64,000 nucleotides of DNA from Simplicispira sedimenti (GCF_022760965.1 NZ_JAKVIJ010000003.1:222783-286782); one strand, 5' to 3'. Positions 35,677-44,369 are shown, numbered from the stretch's first letter. Program-made: numbers and translations. The notes: generated by a model from the letters alone, not told the origin.

Positions 35677-36576
35677 ATGAAGAAACCCCTGCTTGCTGCT
35701 GCCATCACCCTGCTGGCCGCTGGCACTGCCATGGCGCAAGCCAACGACACACTGGCCAAGATCAAAGGCGCTGGCAGCATCACCCTGGGCGTGCGCGAGT
35801 CCTCGGGCCTGTCCTACACCCTGGGTGGTGGCAAGTACGTCGGCTTCCACACCGAAATGGCCGAAGTCATCATTGCCGACCTGCAAAAGCAGCTCGGCCT
35901 GGCCAAGCTGGAGATCAAGTACCAGCCCGTGACCTCGCAGAACCGTATTCCGCTGGTGACCAACGGTACGGTGGATCTGGAGTGTGGCTCCACCACCAAC
36001 AACGCGGCGCGCCAGAAGGACGTGGCCTTTGCCGTCACCACCTACGTGGAAGAAGTGCGCATGGCCGTCAAGGCCAATTCGGGCATCACTTCGGTCAAGG
36101 ACCTGAACGGCAAGACCGTGGCCACCACCACGGGCACCACCTCGGTGCAGACCCTGCGCAAGCACGAGCGTGCCGGTGGCGTGGACTTCAAGGAAGTCTA
36201 TGGCAAGGACCATGCAGACAGCTTCCTGATGCTGGAAACCGGTCGTGCCGACGCCTTCGTGATGGACGGTTCCATCCTGGCCGCCAACATCTCCAAGGCC
36301 AAGACCCCCGCCGACTTCAAGATTGTGGGTGAAGTGCTGAACGTCGAGCCCATCGCCTGCATGCTGCGCAAGGACGACCCCGCCTTCAAGAAGGCTGTGG
36401 ACGACTCCATCAAGCGCCAGATCAAGGACGGTTCGCTCGCCAAGCTGTATGACAAGTGGTTCATGCAGCCCGTGCCTCCCACCAACCTGGCCATTGGCCT
36501 GCCCCTGTCCGCAGCCACCAAGGACGCTTGGGCCAACCCCAACGACAAGCCCATGGAAGACTACGCCAAGAAGTAA
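35677..36576 (+). CDS. gltI: Glutamate/aspartate ABC transporter substrate-binding protein GltI
   Basis: 299 residues, signal peptide 1-21 (MKKPLLAAAITLLAAGTAMA). Mature protein: ITLGVRESSGLSYTLGGGKY, VDLECGSTTNNAARQKDVAF and GRADAFVMDGSILAANI, closely like GltI of enterics and Burkholderiales. It binds L-glutamate/L-aspartate in the periplasm. AAGGAG is 8 bp before ATG 35677. An intrinsic terminator stands between gltI and gltJ, so gltI mRNA should exceed that of the permease genes. Confidence 0.93.
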   Translation: MKKPLLAAAITLLAAGTAMAQANDTLAKIKGAGSITLGVRESSGLSYTLGGGKYVGFHTEMAEVIIADLQKQLGLAKLEIKYQPVTSQNRIPLVTNGTVDLECGSTTNNAARQKDVAFAVTTYVEEVRMAVKANSGITSVKDLNGKTVATTTGTTSVQTLRKHERAGGVDFKEVYGKDHADSFLMLETGRADAFVMDGSILAANISKAKTPADFKIVGEVLNVEPIACMLRKDDPAFKKAVDDSIKRQIKDGSLAKLYDKWFMQPVPPTNLAIGLPLSAATKDAWANPNDKPMEDYAKK

Positions 36577-36591
36577 TCCTGGGTAGGAGCC

Positions 36592-36626
36592 GCCCCTTCG
36601 GACCACCGGTTTGAAGGGGCTTTTTT
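36592..36626 (+). terminator. Intrinsic terminator between gltI and gltJ
   Basis: GCCCCTTC (36592-36599) and GAAGGGGC (36613-36620) form a stem followed by six T. It lies 15 bp after the gltI stop and 58 bp before gltJ, so it probably attenuates rather than ends transcription of the operon. Confidence 0.9.
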
Positions 36627-36683
36627 GTTGGGCGCATGCGGGCCGAGATGCCTGCAGCGTCATATTGAATAAGGAATCATCCT

Positions 36684-37439
36684 ATGAGCTGGGATTGGCA
36701 GGTGTTCTGCGAGGACACGCTGACAAGGGAGGCGATTCAAGGCTGCTTTGGCAAGGGCGGCGACATCACCTACCTGGACTGGATGCTGTCAGCATGGGGT
36801 TGGACGGTGTCGGTATCGGTGCTGGCCTTGGCTTTGGCCTTGGTGGTGGGTTCGCTGGTGGGCACTTTGCGTACCCTGCAGGACAGACCCATGGTCGTTC
36901 GCCTGGGGAACGCGTGGGTGGAGCTGTTTCGCAACATCCCGCTGCTGGTGCAGATTTTCTTGTGGTACCACGTGGTACCCACGCTGTTCCCGGTGATGCG
37001 GGGTGTGTCCGGTTTTGTTCTTGTGGTGCTGGCGCTGGGTTTCTTCACCTCGGCGCGTATCGCCGAGCAGGTGCGTTCGGGCATTCAGGCATTGCCGCGT
37101 GGCCAGCGCTATGCGGGCATGGCCATGGGTTTCACCACCTTTCAGACCTACCGCTATGTGCTCTTGCCCATGGCGTTTCGCATCATCATTCCGCCGCTGA
37201 CCAGCGAGACGATGAACATCTTCAAGAACTCTTCGGTGGCCTTCGCCGTGTCGGTGGCGGAACTCACCATGTTCGCCATGCAGGCGCAGGAAGAGACCTC
37301 GCGCGGCATCGAGGTGTACCTGGCCGTCACGGGTCTGTACATCGTTTCGGCCTTTGCCATCAACCGCGTCATGGCCTTTGTCGAGAAGCGCTCGCGCGTG
37401 CCCGGCCTGATCGTGGCTGGCGGATCGGGAGGCCACTGA
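36684..37439 (+). CDS. gltJ: Glutamate/aspartate ABC transporter permease GltJ
   Basis: 251 residues with five or so membrane helices. The N-terminal MSWDWQVFCEDTLT and the EAA-loop region QALPRGQRYAGMAMGFTTFQ followed by TYRYVLLPMAFRIIIPPL match GltJ/HisM-type permeases. Forms the membrane pore with GltK and GltL. One base separates it from gltK. A short Gly/Ser/His tail ends the protein. Confidence 0.93.
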   Translation: MSWDWQVFCEDTLTREAIQGCFGKGGDITYLDWMLSAWGWTVSVSVLALALALVVGSLVGTLRTLQDRPMVVRLGNAWVELFRNIPLLVQIFLWYHVVPTLFPVMRGVSGFVLVVLALGFFTSARIAEQVRSGIQALPRGQRYAGMAMGFTTFQTYRYVLLPMAFRIIIPPLTSETMNIFKNSSVAFAVSVAELTMFAMQAQEETSRGIEVYLAVTGLYIVSAFAINRVMAFVEKRSRVPGLIVAGGSGGH

Positions 37440-37440
37440 C

Positions 37441-38112
37441 ATGAACCTCGCTCTGGACTTTTCCTTCTACAACTGGGACCTGATCAGCAACTTCGTGCTC
37501 AAGGGCCTGTACTTCAGCGTGATGCTCACCGTGGTGGCGACCATCGGCGGCATTCTGTTCGGTACGGTGCTGGCACTCATGCGTCTGTCCGGCAAGAAAT
37601 GGCTGGTCGTTCCGGCCACCATCTACGTCAACGGCATGCGCAGCATTCCGCTGGTGATGGTGATCCTGTGGTTCTTCCTGCTCGTGCCCGCCATCATCGG
37701 CAAGCCCATCGGGGCCGAGGTCTCGGCCGTGGTGACTTTCATTGCCTTCGAGGCGGCCTACTTCAGCGAGATCATGCGTGCGGGCATCCAGTCCATCCCG
37801 CGTGGTCAGGTGTTCGCGGGCCAGGCACTGGGCATGACCTATGGCCAGAACATGAAGCTCGTGATCCTGCCACAGGCTTTCCGCAACATGCTGCCGGTGC
37901 TGCTCACGCAGACCATCATCCTGTTCCAGGACACCTCGCTGGTCTATGCCATCGGCGCCTACGACATGCTCAAGGGCTTCGAGGTGGCTGGCAAGAACTT
38001 CGGGCGCCCCATCGAAGCCTATCTGGCGGCGGCGGTGCTCTACTTCATCATTTGCTACGCCCTGTCCTGGACGGTCAAGCGACTGCACCAAAAGATCGCC
38101 ATCATTCGCTGA
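37441..38112 (+). CDS. gltK: Glutamate/aspartate ABC transporter permease GltK
   Basis: 223 residues. Helices and the EAA motif (MRAGIQSIPRGQVFAGQALG, then LVILPQAFRNMLPVLLTQTI) identify the second permease of the polar amino-acid family. The start follows the gltJ stop by 1 bp, and gltL begins 26 bp downstream, so translation of the three is probably coupled. Confidence 0.93.
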   Translation: MNLALDFSFYNWDLISNFVLKGLYFSVMLTVVATIGGILFGTVLALMRLSGKKWLVVPATIYVNGMRSIPLVMVILWFFLLVPAIIGKPIGAEVSAVVTFIAFEAAYFSEIMRAGIQSIPRGQVFAGQALGMTYGQNMKLVILPQAFRNMLPVLLTQTIILFQDTSLVYAIGAYDMLKGFEVAGKNFGRPIEAYLAAAVLYFIICYALSWTVKRLHQKIAIIR

Positions 38113-38138
38113 TGGCCACCGCGTGAGGAATTTCAACA

Positions 38139-38876
38139 ATGATCGAACTCAAGAACGTTTCCAAGTGGTACGGCTCCTTCCAGGTGCTCAACGACTGTTC
38201 CACCCGCATCAGCAAGGGCGAGGTGGTGGTGGTGTGCGGCCCGTCGGGCTCGGGCAAGTCCACGCTCATCAAGACCATCAACGCGCTCGAACCCATCCAG
38301 AAGGGCGAGATCTGGGTGGACGGCACGGCCATCCATGACCCCAAGACCGACCTGCCCAAGCTGCGCTCGCGCGTGGGCATGGTGTTCCAGCACTTCGAGC
38401 TGTTTCCCCACCTGTCGGTGACGGACAACCTCACCATCGCGCAGATCAAGGTGCTGGGCCGCAGTGCCGACGACGCCAAGAAGCGCGGCCTCAAGATGCT
38501 GGAGCGCGTGGGCCTGATCGCCCACAAGGACAAGTTCCCCGGTCAGCTCTCGGGTGGTCAGCAGCAGCGCGTGGCGATTGCCCGTGCACTGAGCATGGAC
38601 CCCATCGTCATGCTGTTCGACGAGCCCACCTCCGCGCTCGACCCCGAGATGGTGGGCGAAGTGCTGGACGTGATGGTGGGCCTGGCCAACGAGGGCATGA
38701 CCATGATGTGCGTGACGCACGAAATGGGCTTTGCCAAGCGCGTGAGCAACCGCGTGATCTTCATGGACGTAGGCGGCAAGATTCTGGAGGACTGCTCCAA
38801 GGAGGAGTTCTTCGGCAACCCCGACGCGCGCCAGCCGCGCACCAAGGATTTTCTCAACAAGATCCTTCAGCACTGA
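38139..38876 (+). CDS. gltL: Glutamate/aspartate ABC transporter ATP-binding protein GltL
   Basis: 245 residues, complete ATPase: Walker A GPSGSGKSTLIKTIN near 33-47, Q-loop VFQHFELFPHLSV, signature LSGGQQQRVAIARALS, Walker B IVMLFDEPTSALDPEM, switch His in CVTHEMGF. Drives glutamate/aspartate import on the cytoplasmic face. GAGGAA lies before ATG 38139. A clear terminator follows at 38897. Confidence 0.95.
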   Translation: MIELKNVSKWYGSFQVLNDCSTRISKGEVVVVCGPSGSGKSTLIKTINALEPIQKGEIWVDGTAIHDPKTDLPKLRSRVGMVFQHFELFPHLSVTDNLTIAQIKVLGRSADDAKKRGLKMLERVGLIAHKDKFPGQLSGGQQQRVAIARALSMDPIVMLFDEPTSALDPEMVGEVLDVMVGLANEGMTMMCVTHEMGFAKRVSNRVIFMDVGGKILEDCSKEEFFGNPDARQPRTKDFLNKILQH

Positions 38877-38896
38877 GCACCTGGCACCATGCTTCG

Positions 38897-38924
38897 GCGG
38901 CACCTTCGGGTGCCGCTGTGTTTT
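38897..38924 (+). terminator. Terminator of the glt operon
   Basis: GCGGCACC, a stable TTCG tetraloop, GGTGCCGC, then TGTGTTTT, 20 bp after the gltL stop. Confidence 0.82.
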
Positions 38925-38992
38925 GGGCCAGTAAGATGTGCAGGGCCGGAATCTCCCGGCATAGGCCTCCGGGCCAGAACTAGAACTTGAAT

Positions 38993-39184
38993 ATGTCGCA
39001 ACCCGTGGTCATCACCGCCGAACTCACGCCCGAAAATGCCCAGGCGCTGGCGCAGTTCGTCAAGCGCATCAGCCATGAGGCCATCCGGGCATGCTCCCGC
39101 GACGATGCGGAAACCTTCCTCGTGCGCGACGCGCTCGATTCGCTGCGCGAAGCCCTGGATCTGGCCGGGTTCGACCCCGAATAG
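38993..39184 (+). CDS. Small conserved protein upstream of pyrC
   Basis: 63 residues from ATG 38993; a TTG two codons earlier is also possible. Predicted mostly helical and acidic at the C-terminus: LTPENAQALAQFVKRISHEA, IRACSRDDAETFLVRDALDS, LREALDLAGFDPE. I recognise no characterised domain. It precedes pyrC by 62 bp in the same direction and the coding pattern is good, so it is a real gene rather than a shadow. The function is unknown. Confidence 0.7.
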   Translation: MSQPVVITAELTPENAQALAQFVKRISHEAIRACSRDDAETFLVRDALDSLREALDLAGFDPE

Positions 39185-39246
39185 GCCCGACCCGAGCGAC
39201 GCATGGCGGCCCCGCCAGATGCCGTGGCGGGGGCAGTGATGGGACA

Positions 39247-40302
39247 ATGGCAGACATGACCGCTGCCCCAAACACCCTCACGATCACCCGCCCCGACGAC
39301 TGGCATCTGCATGTGCGCGACGGTGCGCCGCTGCACACCGTGGTGCCGCACACCGCCGCTCAGTTCGGCCGCGCCATCATCATGCCCAACCTGCGCCCGC
39401 CCGTGACCACGGCGCAGCAGGCGCTGGAGTACAAGCAGCGCATCCTGGCGGCCGTGCCGCAGGGCGTGGCGTTCGAACCGCTGATGACGCTCTACCTTAC
39501 CGACAACCTGCCGCCCGATGAGATTGCGCGCGCCAAGGACGCGGGCGTCGTCGCTGCCAAACTGTATCCCGCAGGCGCCACCACCAACAGCGATGCGGGC
39601 GTGACCGACCTGCGCAAGACCTACAAGACGCTCGAAGCCATGCAGAAGGCCGGCCTGCTGTTGCTGGTGCACGGCGAAGTGACCAGCCCCGACATCGACC
39701 TGTTCGACCGCGAGGCCGTGTTCATCGAGCAGCAGCTCATCCCGCTGCGCCGCGACTTCCCCGAGCTGAAGATCGTCTTCGAGCACATCACCACCAAGGA
39801 AGCCGCGCAGTACGTGCAGGAGGCGGACCGCTTCACCGCGGCCACGCTCACCGCGCACCACCTGCTGTACAACCGCAATGCCATCTTCACCGGCGGCATC
39901 CGTCCGCACTACTACTGCCTGCCGGTGCTCAAGCGCGAAACCCACCGCCAGGCGCTGGTGCAGGCCGCTACCAGCGGCAGCCCCAAGTTCTTCCTGGGCA
40001 CCGACAGCGCGCCGCACCCTGCGCACCTCAAGGAGCACGCCAGCGGCTGCGCGGGTTGCTACACGGCCCATGCGGCCATGGAGATGTACGCCGAGGCCTT
40101 CGACAACGCTGGGGCGCTCGACAAGCTGGAAGGTTTCGCCAGCTTCCACGGCCCGGACTTCTACGGCCTGCCGCGCAACCAGGGCACCATCACCCTGCGC
40201 CGCGAAAGCTGGACGCCCCCCGAGCATTTCGCCTTCGGCGAGGCCGAACTCAAGCCGTTGCGTGCCGGAGAGGCGCTGCCCTGGAAATGTGTTCAGGTTT
40301 AA
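39247..40302 (+). CDS. pyrC: Dihydroorotase
   Basis: 351 residues (E. coli PyrC has 348). Cyclises carbamoyl-aspartate to dihydroorotate in pyrimidine synthesis. Zinc ligands and active site: ITRPDDWHLHVRDG near 14-27, the carboxylated Lys in AAKLYPAGATTNSD near 103, FEHITTKEAA, LTAHHLLYNRNA, and the catalytic Asp in FLGTDSAPHPAHLK near 253. ATG 39247 is used; ATG 39256 is a minor alternative. A dispersed element follows directly. Confidence 0.95.
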   Translation: MADMTAAPNTLTITRPDDWHLHVRDGAPLHTVVPHTAAQFGRAIIMPNLRPPVTTAQQALEYKQRILAAVPQGVAFEPLMTLYLTDNLPPDEIARAKDAGVVAAKLYPAGATTNSDAGVTDLRKTYKTLEAMQKAGLLLLVHGEVTSPDIDLFDREAVFIEQQLIPLRRDFPELKIVFEHITTKEAAQYVQEADRFTAATLTAHHLLYNRNAIFTGGIRPHYYCLPVLKRETHRQALVQAATSGSPKFFLGTDSAPHPAHLKEHASGCAGCYTAHAAMEMYAEAFDNAGALDKLEGFASFHGPDFYGLPRNQGTITLRRESWTPPEHFAFGEAELKPLRAGEALPWKCVQV

Positions 40303-40363
40303 ACGAAATCACGCTGCGGTGCCCTATTTATAAGCGCAAGTAGCTATAAAAATTATAGCAAAC
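40303..40363 (+). repeat. Dispersed ~60 bp element after pyrC
   Basis: The right half is clear: TATTTATAAGCGCAAGTAGC then TATAAAAATTATAGCAAACTG. The left half (ACGAAATCACGCTGCGGTGCC) is weaker. It starts right after the pyrC stop. Plus strand. Confidence 0.7.
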
Positions 40364-40417
40364 TGAAATCCTCAGGCCTGCCTGGGCGAACCTTTCCTTT
40401 TATGATGGGTCTCTAGT

Positions 40418-40450
40418 AAGCCGCGCTCCGGGCTTTGTCCGGCGCGGCTT
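40418..40450 (+). other. Stable hairpin upstream of htpX
   Basis: AAGCCGCG (40418-40425) pairs with CGCGGCTT (40443-40450), and CCGG (40428-40431) with CCGG (40439-40442). There is no U-tract. It overlaps the -35 box of the heat-shock promoter and may stop read-through from pyrC. Confidence 0.5.
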
Positions 40451-40476
40451 GAAGGATTGCCGGGCCACCCCCATGT
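40448..40476 (+). promoter_or_regulatory. Sigma-32 heat-shock promoter of htpX
   Basis: CTTGAAG (40448-40454), 14-bp spacer, CCCCATGT (40469-40476), against the RpoH consensus CTTGAAA-N13/14-CCCCATNT: one mismatch overall. HtpX is a classical member of the heat-shock regulon. The expected start is near 40484, giving a leader of about 37 nt. Confidence 0.85.
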
Positions 40477-40500
40477 GATCCATCCAGTTCCGACAACCGA

Positions 40501-40516
40501 CCACTTTTTTGTGGAG
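40501..40516 (+). promoter_or_regulatory. Possible RNA thermometer at the htpX ribosome-binding site
   Basis: CCAC, a six-U loop and GTGG form a small hairpin whose right arm runs into the GTGGAG ribosome-binding site 6 bp before the ATG. A 4-bp stem would melt readily with temperature. By eye only. Confidence 0.35.
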
Positions 40517-40520
40517 CACC

Positions 40521-41402
40521 ATGAAACGCATCATCCTGTTCCTGCTGACCAACATCGCCGTGGTGGCCGTGCTTGGCATCGTGGCCAGCCTGCTCGGCGT
40601 GAACCGCTATCTCACCGCCAACGGGCTGAACCTTGGCGCGCTGCTGGGTTTCGCCTTCATCATGGGTTTTGGCGGCGCCATCATCTCGCTGCTCATGAGC
40701 AAGCCCATGGCCAAGTGGAGCGCCGGGGTGCAGATCATTGACGGCACGCGCTCTGCCGATGAGGCCTGGATCGTCGAGACCGTGCGCAAGTTTGCCGACA
40801 AGGCAGGCATCGGCATGCCCGAGGTCGGCATCTTCGAGGGCGACCCCAACGCCTTTGCCACCGGTGCGTTCAAGAACTCGGCCCTGGTGGCGGTGTCCAC
40901 CGGCCTGCTGCAGAACATGACGCACGAGGAAGTCGAGGCCGTCATCGGCCACGAGGTAGCGCACATCGCCAACGGCGACATGGTCACCATGACGCTGATC
41001 CAGGGTGTGATGAACACCTTCGTGGTGTTCCTCTCGCGCGTGATTGGCTATGCCGTGGACAGCTTTCTGCGCAAGAACGACGAGAACAGCTCCGGCCCCG
41101 GCATCGGCTACATGGTCACGACCATCGTGCTGGACATCGTGCTTGGTTTCCTGGCAGCCATCATCGTGGCCTGGTTCTCGCGCCAGCGCGAATTCCGTGC
41201 CGACGCCGGTGCCGCCCAGCTCATGGGCCGCCGCCAGCCCATGATCAATGCCCTGGCCCGCCTGGGCGGCGTGCACACGCAAGAGCTTCCCAAGAGCATG
41301 GCCGCCATGGGCATTGCCGGGGGCATTGGCAAACTGTTCAGCACCCACCCGCCCATCGAAGAGCGCATTGCGGCCTTGCAGAACATGCAGAACCAGGGTT
41401 GA
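40521..41402 (+). CDS. htpX: Membrane protease HtpX
   Basis: 293 residues. Two N-terminal membrane helices (about 4-24 and 34-55), the M48 zinc motif VIGHEVAHIANGD near 140 (HExxH), two further helices about 155-200, and the third zinc ligand region SRQREFRADAGAAQLMGR. It degrades misfolded inner-membrane proteins. It has a sigma-32 promoter and a strong terminator (41432-41468), so it is monocistronic and heat-inducible. Confidence 0.96.
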   Translation: MKRIILFLLTNIAVVAVLGIVASLLGVNRYLTANGLNLGALLGFAFIMGFGGAIISLLMSKPMAKWSAGVQIIDGTRSADEAWIVETVRKFADKAGIGMPEVGIFEGDPNAFATGAFKNSALVAVSTGLLQNMTHEEVEAVIGHEVAHIANGDMVTMTLIQGVMNTFVVFLSRVIGYAVDSFLRKNDENSSGPGIGYMVTTIVLDIVLGFLAAIIVAWFSRQREFRADAGAAQLMGRRQPMINALARLGGVHTQELPKSMAAMGIAGGIGKLFSTHPPIEERIAALQNMQNQG

Positions 41403-41431
41403 TGGCGGCCCGGCCGCTCCGATACCCCAAC

Positions 41432-41468
41432 AAGCGCCAGGTGGCTTCGGCCCCTGGCGCTTTTGCTT
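41432..41468 (+). terminator. Intrinsic terminator of htpX
   Basis: AAGCGCCAGG (41432-41441) and CCTGGCGCTT (41453-41462) form a 10-bp stem followed by TTTGCTT, 29 bp after the stop. Confidence 0.88.
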
Positions 41469-41503
41469 GGCGCTTCGCACCTCCTGCAGCGAATGCTACT
41501 GGC

Positions 41504-41625
41504 GCGGCCCAGGCCAGCGGCCACCGCGCAAGGGCCGCCAGTGCTCCGAGTCCAGGCGCTGGTGGCGCCCCCCTTCCCGGCGATAGCCGAGAGAAGGGGG
41601 AAGGTGCGCAGCGCCTCAGGGGGTT
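41504..41625 (-). repeat. GC-rich gene-end repeat, copy B (at the end of the COG2509 gene)
   Basis: On the minus strand it begins with the last codons and stop of the flavoprotein gene (ACAACCCCCTGAGGCGCTGC), then C/T runs pairing with AGGGGGGCGCC, GCGCTGG, GGCGGCCCTTGCGCGG and CCGCTGGCCTGGGCC. Same order of blocks as the other copies, in the direction of the gene. Confidence 0.8.
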
Positions 41626-43349
41626 GTCAGAATGCTCCGCGCGACCGCTTCACCCACCTTGATGCCGTCCACCCCCGCCGAGAGGATGCCCCCCGCATAG
41701 CTCGCGCCTTCACCCGCCGGGTACAGGCCGGCGGTGTTGAGGCTCTGGAAGTCCTCGCCCCGACCGATCTTGAGCGGTGACGAGGTGCGCGTCTCCACGC
41801 CGGTGAGCACGGCGTCGTGCATGTCGAAGCCCTTGATCTTGCGGCCGAAGGCTGGCAGGGCCTCGCGCAGCGCCTCGGTGGCGTAGCCGGGCAGGGCTTC
41901 GCGCAGGTCGCAGGGCGTCACGCCGGGCTTGTATGAGGGCTCCACGCTGCCCAGTGCCTTGGAGGGGCGGCCCGCGATAAAGTCGCCCACGAGCTGGCCC
42001 GGCGCGTTGTAGTAGCCGCCGCCAAGCACGTAGGCGTTCGATTCCAGTTGACGCTGCAGCACGATGCCCGCCAGCGGGTGGTACTGGCCATCCTGGAGTG
42101 CCTCCACGCCATGGGTGGCGCCAAGCGCGGCCTCGAAGGCCGCGGGATCGGTGGGGTAGTCCTGCGGATCAATGCCCACCACCATGCCCGCGTTGGCGTT
42201 GCGCTCGTTGCGCGAATACTGGCTCATGCCGTTGGTCACCACGCGGCCGGGTTCGCTGGTGGCGGCCACCACGGTGCCGCCGGGGCACATGCAGAAGCTG
42301 TAGGCCGTGCGGCCATTGCTGGCGTGGTGCACCAGCTTGTAGTCGGCCGCGCCCAGCAGCGGGTGGCCCGCGTGGCGGCCCCAGCGCGCGCGGTCGATCA
42401 CGCCCTGCGGGTGCTCGATGCGAAAGCCCACCGAGAACGGCTTGGCCTGCATGTGCACGCCGCGCTCGTGCAGCATGGCAAAGGTGTCGCGCGCGCTGTG
42501 GCCCAGCGCCATCACCACATGGCGCGCCTCCAGCTCGTGGGTCTGGCCCGTGGCCAGATCGAGTACGCGCAGGCCGCGCAGCTGGCGTTGGCCGGTGCCG
42601 TCCTGCTCGATCAGCACATCGGTCACGCGTTGCTGGAAGCGCACCTCGCCACCCAGCGCGATGATCTGCTCGCGCAGCGTCTCGACCACCTTCACGAGCT
42701 TGAAGGTGCCGATGTGCGGGTGCGCCACGTACAGGATCTCGGGCGGTGCTCCGGCCTGCACGAACTCCTCCATCACCTTGCGGCCCAGGTGGCGCGGGTC
42801 CTTGATCTGGCTGTAGAGCTTGCCGTCCGAGAACGTGCCCGCGCCGCCTTCGCCGAACTGCACGTTGCTCTCGGGGTTCAGTTCGCGCTTGCGCCACAGG
42901 CCCCAGGTGTCCTTGGTGCGCTCGCGCACCGTCTTGCCGCGCTCCAGCACGATGGGCCGCAGGCCCATCTGCGCCAGCACCAGCGCCGCGAAGATGCCGC
43001 AGGGCCCGAAACCCACCACCACCGGGCGCTCGCGCAGCCCGGCCGGTGCCTGGCCCACCGGGCGCCAGGCCATGTCGGGGGTGGGCTGGATGTGGGGGTG
43101 GTCTGCGTGCCGGGCCAGCAGCACAGCTTCCTGGGCAGGCTCGGTGAGGGTGATATCGACGATATAGACCGCCAGCAGATCCACCTTGCGCGCGTCGAAG
43201 CTGCGCTTGAAGACGTGGACGTGGGCGATGCCGGCGGGTGCGATGCCCAGCGCCTGAGCGGCAGCGGCGCGCAGCGCAGCCTCGGGGTGGGTTTCGGGAT
43301 CGGTGGGCAGCGCGCCCAGCGGCAGCCGGATTTCAGAGAGACGGATCAT
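41616..43349 (-). CDS. FAD-dependent oxidoreductase-like protein (COG2509)
   Basis: 577 residues. After an N-terminal ~90-residue ferredoxin-like domain comes the FAD/NAD fold: VVVGFGPCGIFAALVLAQMG near 108-127 (GxGxxG variant), ERGKTVRERTKDTWGLWRK, NVQFGEGGAGTFSDGKL and a final GLYPAGEGASYAGGILSAGV with VDGIKVGEAVA. This is the widespread COG2509 family of uncharacterised flavoproteins; no substrate is known. The stop codon lies inside a GC-rich gene-end repeat. Single gene, separated from cysK by ~100 bp. Confidence 0.88.
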   Translation of the reverse strand: MIRLSEIRLPLGALPTDPETHPEAALRAAAAQALGIAPAGIAHVHVFKRSFDARKVDLLAVYIVDITLTEPAQEAVLLARHADHPHIQPTPDMAWRPVGQAPAGLRERPVVVGFGPCGIFAALVLAQMGLRPIVLERGKTVRERTKDTWGLWRKRELNPESNVQFGEGGAGTFSDGKLYSQIKDPRHLGRKVMEEFVQAGAPPEILYVAHPHIGTFKLVKVVETLREQIIALGGEVRFQQRVTDVLIEQDGTGQRQLRGLRVLDLATGQTHELEARHVVMALGHSARDTFAMLHERGVHMQAKPFSVGFRIEHPQGVIDRARWGRHAGHPLLGAADYKLVHHASNGRTAYSFCMCPGGTVVAATSEPGRVVTNGMSQYSRNERNANAGMVVGIDPQDYPTDPAAFEAALGATHGVEALQDGQYHPLAGIVLQRQLESNAYVLGGGYYNAPGQLVGDFIAGRPSKALGSVEPSYKPGVTPCDLREALPGYATEALREALPAFGRKIKGFDMHDAVLTGVETRTSSPLKIGRGEDFQSLNTAGLYPAGEGASYAGGILSAGVDGIKVGEAVARSILTTP

Positions 43350-43421
43350 GGTCTTGCGGGCCCGTGGTGATCGGGCAAGGGCAATGCGGAGACGCGAATT
43401 TTACCGACCGGAGGAATTTTG

Positions 43422-43443
43422 GGAGCGCGGACGCCCGCGCTCC
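43422..43443 (-). terminator. Terminator-like hairpin downstream of cysK
   Basis: GGAGCGCGG and CCGCGCTCC pair around a 4-bp loop, 9 bp after the cysK stop. Only a weak T-rich stretch follows (AAAATT on the minus strand), so it may be inefficient. Confidence 0.4.
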
Positions 43444-43451
43444 GGGCCTGT

Positions 43452-44369
43452 TCAGGTCGGCAGGAAGCCTTCCACCGAGAGGTAGCGCTCACCCGTGTCG
43501 TAGTTGAAACCCAGCACCCGGGCACCTGCCGGCAGCTCGGGCAGTTTGGCGGCGATGGCGGCCAGCGTGGCGCCGCTGGAGATGCCCACCAGCATGCCTT
43601 CTTCGCGTGCGCTGCGGCGGGCGAATTCGCGTGCCGCTTCGGCATCGACCTGGATCACGCCATCAAGCAGGCCGGTGTCCAGGTTCTTGGGGATGAAGCC
43701 CGCGCCAATGCCCTGGATGGGGTGGGGCGCGGGCTGGCCGCCCGAGATCACGGGCGAGAGCGTGGGCTCGACGGCGAACACCTTGAGCTGCGGGAACCGG
43801 GCCTTCAGCACGCGCGCCGTGCCCGTGAGGTGGCCGCCCGTGCCCACGCCGGTGATGAGCGCGTCCAGCCCGTCGGGGAAGTCGGCCAGGATCTCCTGCG
43901 CCGTGGCGCGCACGTGCACGTCGATGTTGGCCGGGTTCTCGAACTGCTGCGGAATCCAGGCGCCGGGTGTTTGGGCCTTGAGTTCCTCGGCCCGGGCGAT
44001 GGCGCCCTTCATGCCCTTCTCGCGCGGCGTGAGGTCGAAGCTGGCGCCGTAGGCCAGCATCAGGCGGCGGCGCTCGATGCTCATGCTGTCGGGCATCACG
44101 AGGATGAGCTTGTAGCCCTTGACGGCCGCCACCATGGCCAGGCCCACGCCAGTGTTGCCGCTGGTGGGCTCGATGATGGTGCCGCCGGGCTGCAGCGCGC
44201 CCGATTTCTCGGCGTCTTCAATCATGGCCAGCGCGATGCGGTCCTTGATCGAGCCACCGGGGTTGCCGCGCTCGGACTTGACCCACACATTGGCCCCCGC
44301 GCCAAACAGGCGGTTGATGCGGATGTGCGGCGTGTTGCCAATGGTTTGCAGAACGTTTTCAACTTTCAT
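43452..44369 (-). CDS. cysK: Cysteine synthase (O-acetylserine sulfhydrylase)
   Basis: 305 residues from ATG 44369. PLP enzyme making cysteine from O-acetylserine and sulfide. PLP-Lys in GNPGGSIKDRIALAMI near residue 45, substrate loop PTSGNTGVGLAMV, phosphate loop GVGTGGHLTGTARVL, and C-terminal GISSGATLAAI with GERYLS. The segments HPIQGIGAGFIPKNLD and RREKGMKGAI-like sequence make it closer to CysK than to CysM. The upstream in-frame residues MSHFTGDA lack a ribosome-binding site. Confidence 0.93.
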   Translation of the reverse strand: MKVENVLQTIGNTPHIRINRLFGAGANVWVKSERGNPGGSIKDRIALAMIEDAEKSGALQPGGTIIEPTSGNTGVGLAMVAAVKGYKLILVMPDSMSIERRRLMLAYGASFDLTPREKGMKGAIARAEELKAQTPGAWIPQQFENPANIDVHVRATAQEILADFPDGLDALITGVGTGGHLTGTARVLKARFPQLKVFAVEPTLSPVISGGQPAPHPIQGIGAGFIPKNLDTGLLDGVIQVDAEAAREFARRSAREEGMLVGISSGATLAAIAAKLPELPAGARVLGFNYDTGERYLSVEGFLPT

